Below, in pieces: positions 61,747-64,000 of a stretch of 64,000 nt of DNA. The stretch is from Fasciola hepatica (Eukaryota; Platyhelminthes; Trematoda; Plagiorchiida; Fasciolidae). Under the pieces are notes generated by a model. That model saw only the letters and a program-made list of their open reading frames with translations. It ran no database searches and was not told where the DNA came from. The first letter of the stretch is position 1; every line of letters starts with the position of its first letter. The DNA is taken from the NCBI GenBank assembly GCA_948099385.1, contig CANUEZ040000196.1, forward strand, positions 4,447,001 to 4,511,000. The letters run 5' to 3'. The position numbers and the translations under genes are program-made.

Positions 61747-64000
61747 CTTGTGGTTTGGGTGTTCGACTGACATTCGTTCACCCCAACCCTTGTTCGTGTC
61801 TCCGAGTGGGTTCTGTCCATTTGCAATGCTCATGATTCCCCTAGCGGATCAAACAGCTGTACAGTGCTTCCATCATTTTCAATGGTCAGTTCATTGTTCA
61901 AGCTGCATGGAGAATCATATTATACAAATCTACTCTGCTACTGCTCTATTGCATTGTATGAGCAATCTGTGTGGATTGTTCATAAGGGAATGCCTTGGTT
62001 TTTATTTAGGCCCATAAATAGAGAAGTGATGGAACATAGGATTGGATCGGTGTGCGAGAATTTGATTGTTACCGTTCAAAGCGAAAGCGAAAGCCGAGAC
62101 CAATTTGGGGATTGTGCTATATCATGTATTTTATATGTTGAACAAAGCGTTGAGACCCATATCGGATAGCCTTGTGGTTTGGGTGTTCGACTGACATTCG
62201 TTCACCCCAACCCTTGTTCGTGTCTCCGAGTGGGTTCTGTCCATTTGCAATGTTCATGATTCCCCTAGCGGATCAAACAGCTGTACAGTGCTTCCATAAT
62301 TTTCAATGGTCTGTTTTGTGGTCAAGCTGCATGGAGAATCATATTATACAAATCTACTCTGCTACTGCTCTATTGCATTGTATGAGCAATCTGTGTGGAT
62401 TGTTCATAAGGGAATGCCTTGGTTTTATTTAGGCCCATAAATAGAGAAGTGATGGAACATAGGATTGGATCGGTGTGCGAGAATTTGATTGTTACCGTTC
62501 AAAGCGAAAGCGAAAGCCGAAGCCAATTTGGGGATTGTGCTATATCATGTATTTTATATGTTGAACAAAGCGTTGAGACCCATATCGGATAGCCTTGTGG
62601 TTTGGGTGTTCGACTGACATTCGTTCACCCCAACCCTTGTTCGTGTCTCCGAGTGGGCTCTGTCCATGTGCAATGCTCATGATTCCCTTAGCGGATCAAA
62701 CAGCTGTACAGTGCATCCATAATTTTCAATGGTCAGTTCAGTGTTCAAGCTGCATGGAGAATCATATTATACAAATCTACTCTGCTACTGCTCTATTGCA
62801 TTGTATGAGCAATCTGTGTGGATTGTTCATAAGAGAATGCCTTGGTTTTATTTAGGCCCATAAATAGAGAAGTGATGGAACATAGGATTGGATCGGTGTT
62901 CGAGAATTTGGTTGTTACCGTTCAAAGCGAAAGCGAAAGCCGAAGCCAATTTGGGGATTGTGCTATATCATGTATTGTATTGTTGAACAAAGCGTTGAGA
63001 CCCATATCGGATAGCCTTGTGGTTTGGGTGTTCGACTGACATTCGTTCACCCCAACCCTTGTTCGTGTCTCCGAGTGGGCTCTTTCCATGTGCAATGTTC
63101 ATGATTCCCTTAGCGGATCAAACAGCTGTACAGTGCTTCCATAATTTTCAATGGTCTGTTTTGTGGTCAAGCTGCATGGAGAATCATACTATACAAATCT
63201 ACTCTGCTACTGCTCTATTGCATTGTATGAGCAATCTGTGTGGATTGTTCATAAGAGAATGCCTTGGTTTTATTTAGGCCCATAAATAGAGAAGTGATGG
63301 AACATAGGATTGGATCGGTGTGCGAGAATTTGGTTGTTACCATTCAAAGCAAATGTGGAACGGAAGCCAATTTGGGGATTGTGCTATATCATGTATTGTA
63401 TATGTTGAACAAAGCGTTGAGACCCATATCAGATAGCCTTGTTGTTTGGGTGTTCGACTGACATTCGTTCACCCCAACCCTTGTTCGTGTCTCCGAGTGG
63501 GTTCTGTCCATTTGCAATGCTCATGATTCCCTTAGCGGATCAAACAGCTGTACAGTGCTTCCATAATTTTCAATGGTCTGTTTTGTGGTCAAGCTGCATG
63601 GAGAATCATATTATACAAATCTACTCTGCTACTGCTCTATTGCATTGTATGAGCAATCTGTGTGGATTGTTCATAAGAGAATGCCTTGGTTTTACTTAGG
63701 CCCATAAATAGAGAATTGATGGAACATAGGATTGGATCGGTGTTCGAGAATTTGGTTGTTACCGTTCAAAGCGAAAGCGAAAGCCGAAGCCAATTTGGGG
63801 ATTGTGCTATATCATGTATTTTATATGTTGAACAAAGCGTTGAGACCCATATCGCATAGCCTTGTGGTTTGGGTGTTCGACTGACATTCGTTCACCCCAA
63901 CCCTTGTTCGTGTCTCCGAGTGGGCTCTGTCCATGTGCAATGCTCATGATTCCCTTAGCGGATCAAACAGCTGTACAGTGCTTCCATAATTTTCAATGGT

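Larger units (their letters stand above)
32671..64000 (-). repeat. Satellite array B, 423-bp monomer, ~74 copies, inverted relative to A
   Basis: Second uninterrupted array, running past the window end. Anchor TTGTGGTTTGGG on the + strand begins at 32980, 33403, 33826, 34249, 34672, 35094, 35517, 35940, 36363, 36785, 37208, 37631, 38054, 38477, 38900, 39323, 39746, 40169, 40592, 41015, 41438, 41862, 42285, 42708, 43131, 43555, 43978, 44401, 44824, 45247, 45671, 46094, 46517, 46940, 47364, 47787, 48211, 48635, 49058, 49481, 49905, 50328, 50751, 51174, 51597, 52020, 52443, 52866, 53289, 53712, 54135, 54558, 54981, 55404, 55827, 56250, 56674, 57097, 57519, 57942, 58365, 58787, 59211, 59633, 60056, 60479, 60901, 61325, 61748, 62172, 62595, 63017, 63439, 63862 (last one truncated). 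Spacing is 422-424 bp throughout. The reverse complement aligns with the A monomer along nearly its full length, so B is a diverged subfamily of the same satellite; strand '-' marks orientation relative to A. No gene, RNA or mobile element was seen. Confidence 0.97.

Noticed and set aside
32980..63699. About 65 ORFs of 86-90 codons on the plus strand of array B, some extended to 116 codons
   Set aside because: They begin at a TTG, vary mainly by amino-acid changing differences, and are cut by a shared TAA in several units. The longer versions result from one-base insertions in a T run (GGTTTTTATTT, for example near 48040, 48462 and 56499). Cysteine- and hydrophobic-rich composition is not enough to call a protein.
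1..64000. CRISPR array
   Set aside because: The whole 423-434-bp unit repeats. There are no short direct repeats with unique spacers and no cas-like frame.
1..64000. CENP-B box (NTTCGNNNNANNCGGGN)
   Set aside because: The nearest candidates, CTTCGCGCACACCGATC in A and GTTCGTGTCTCCGAGTG in B, fail at required positions (the central A and the final GGG). No match seen on either strand.
1..64000. rDNA or 5S/tRNA-derived repeat
   Set aside because: No rRNA core sequence, no tRNA cloverleaf and no convincing A-box/B-box pair at proper spacing seen in either consensus.
32671..64000. Array B as an unrelated satellite
   Set aside because: Its reverse complement aligns with A over nearly the entire monomer, with long exact blocks (for example TAGATTTGTATAATATGATT and GCACTGTACAGCTGTTT) in the same order and spacing.

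Overview
The whole 64 kb window is satellite DNA. I find no gene, RNA gene, transposon or unique sequence that I can support. Such a long array of mid-length tandem monomers with higher-order repeats points to a nuclear eukaryotic genome, probably heterochromatin (centromeric, pericentromeric, subtelomeric or a knob). I do not recognise the family and cannot name the organism.

Layout: bases 1 to about 32,670 are array A, 75 monomers of mean 434 bp (spacings 426-448). Bases about 32,671 to 64,000 are array B, about 74 monomers of 423 bp (spacings 422-424). Both arrays run off the window. B is the same repeat as A, but in the opposite orientation and strongly diverged (about 65-70% identity by eye after reverse-complementing). 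The window therefore holds a polarity switch between two anciently separated subfamilies, joined with no intervening sequence. The monomers touching the switch are more degenerate than the rest.

Within each array, shared private variants show higher-order repeats. In A there is a dimer (866 bp), a trimer (1,299 bp), a tetramer (about 1,732 bp), a pentamer (about 2,166 bp) and a displaced duplication at 3,910 bp. In B there are trimers (1,268 bp), a pentamer (2,114 bp), and a nested 9-mer (3,809 bp) built as 4+5 monomers and present twice. Other variants are scattered in a mosaic that suggests gene conversion. A carries a variable (GATTA)n tract in each monomer. B lacks it and instead carries a short GAAAGC tract elsewhere in the monomer.

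Short open frames (about 60-90 codons) recur once per monomer on both strands. Their variation is mostly amino-acid changing, one is repeatedly closed by a shared stop allele, and several begin only at TTG, so I treat them as by-products of the repeat rather than genes.
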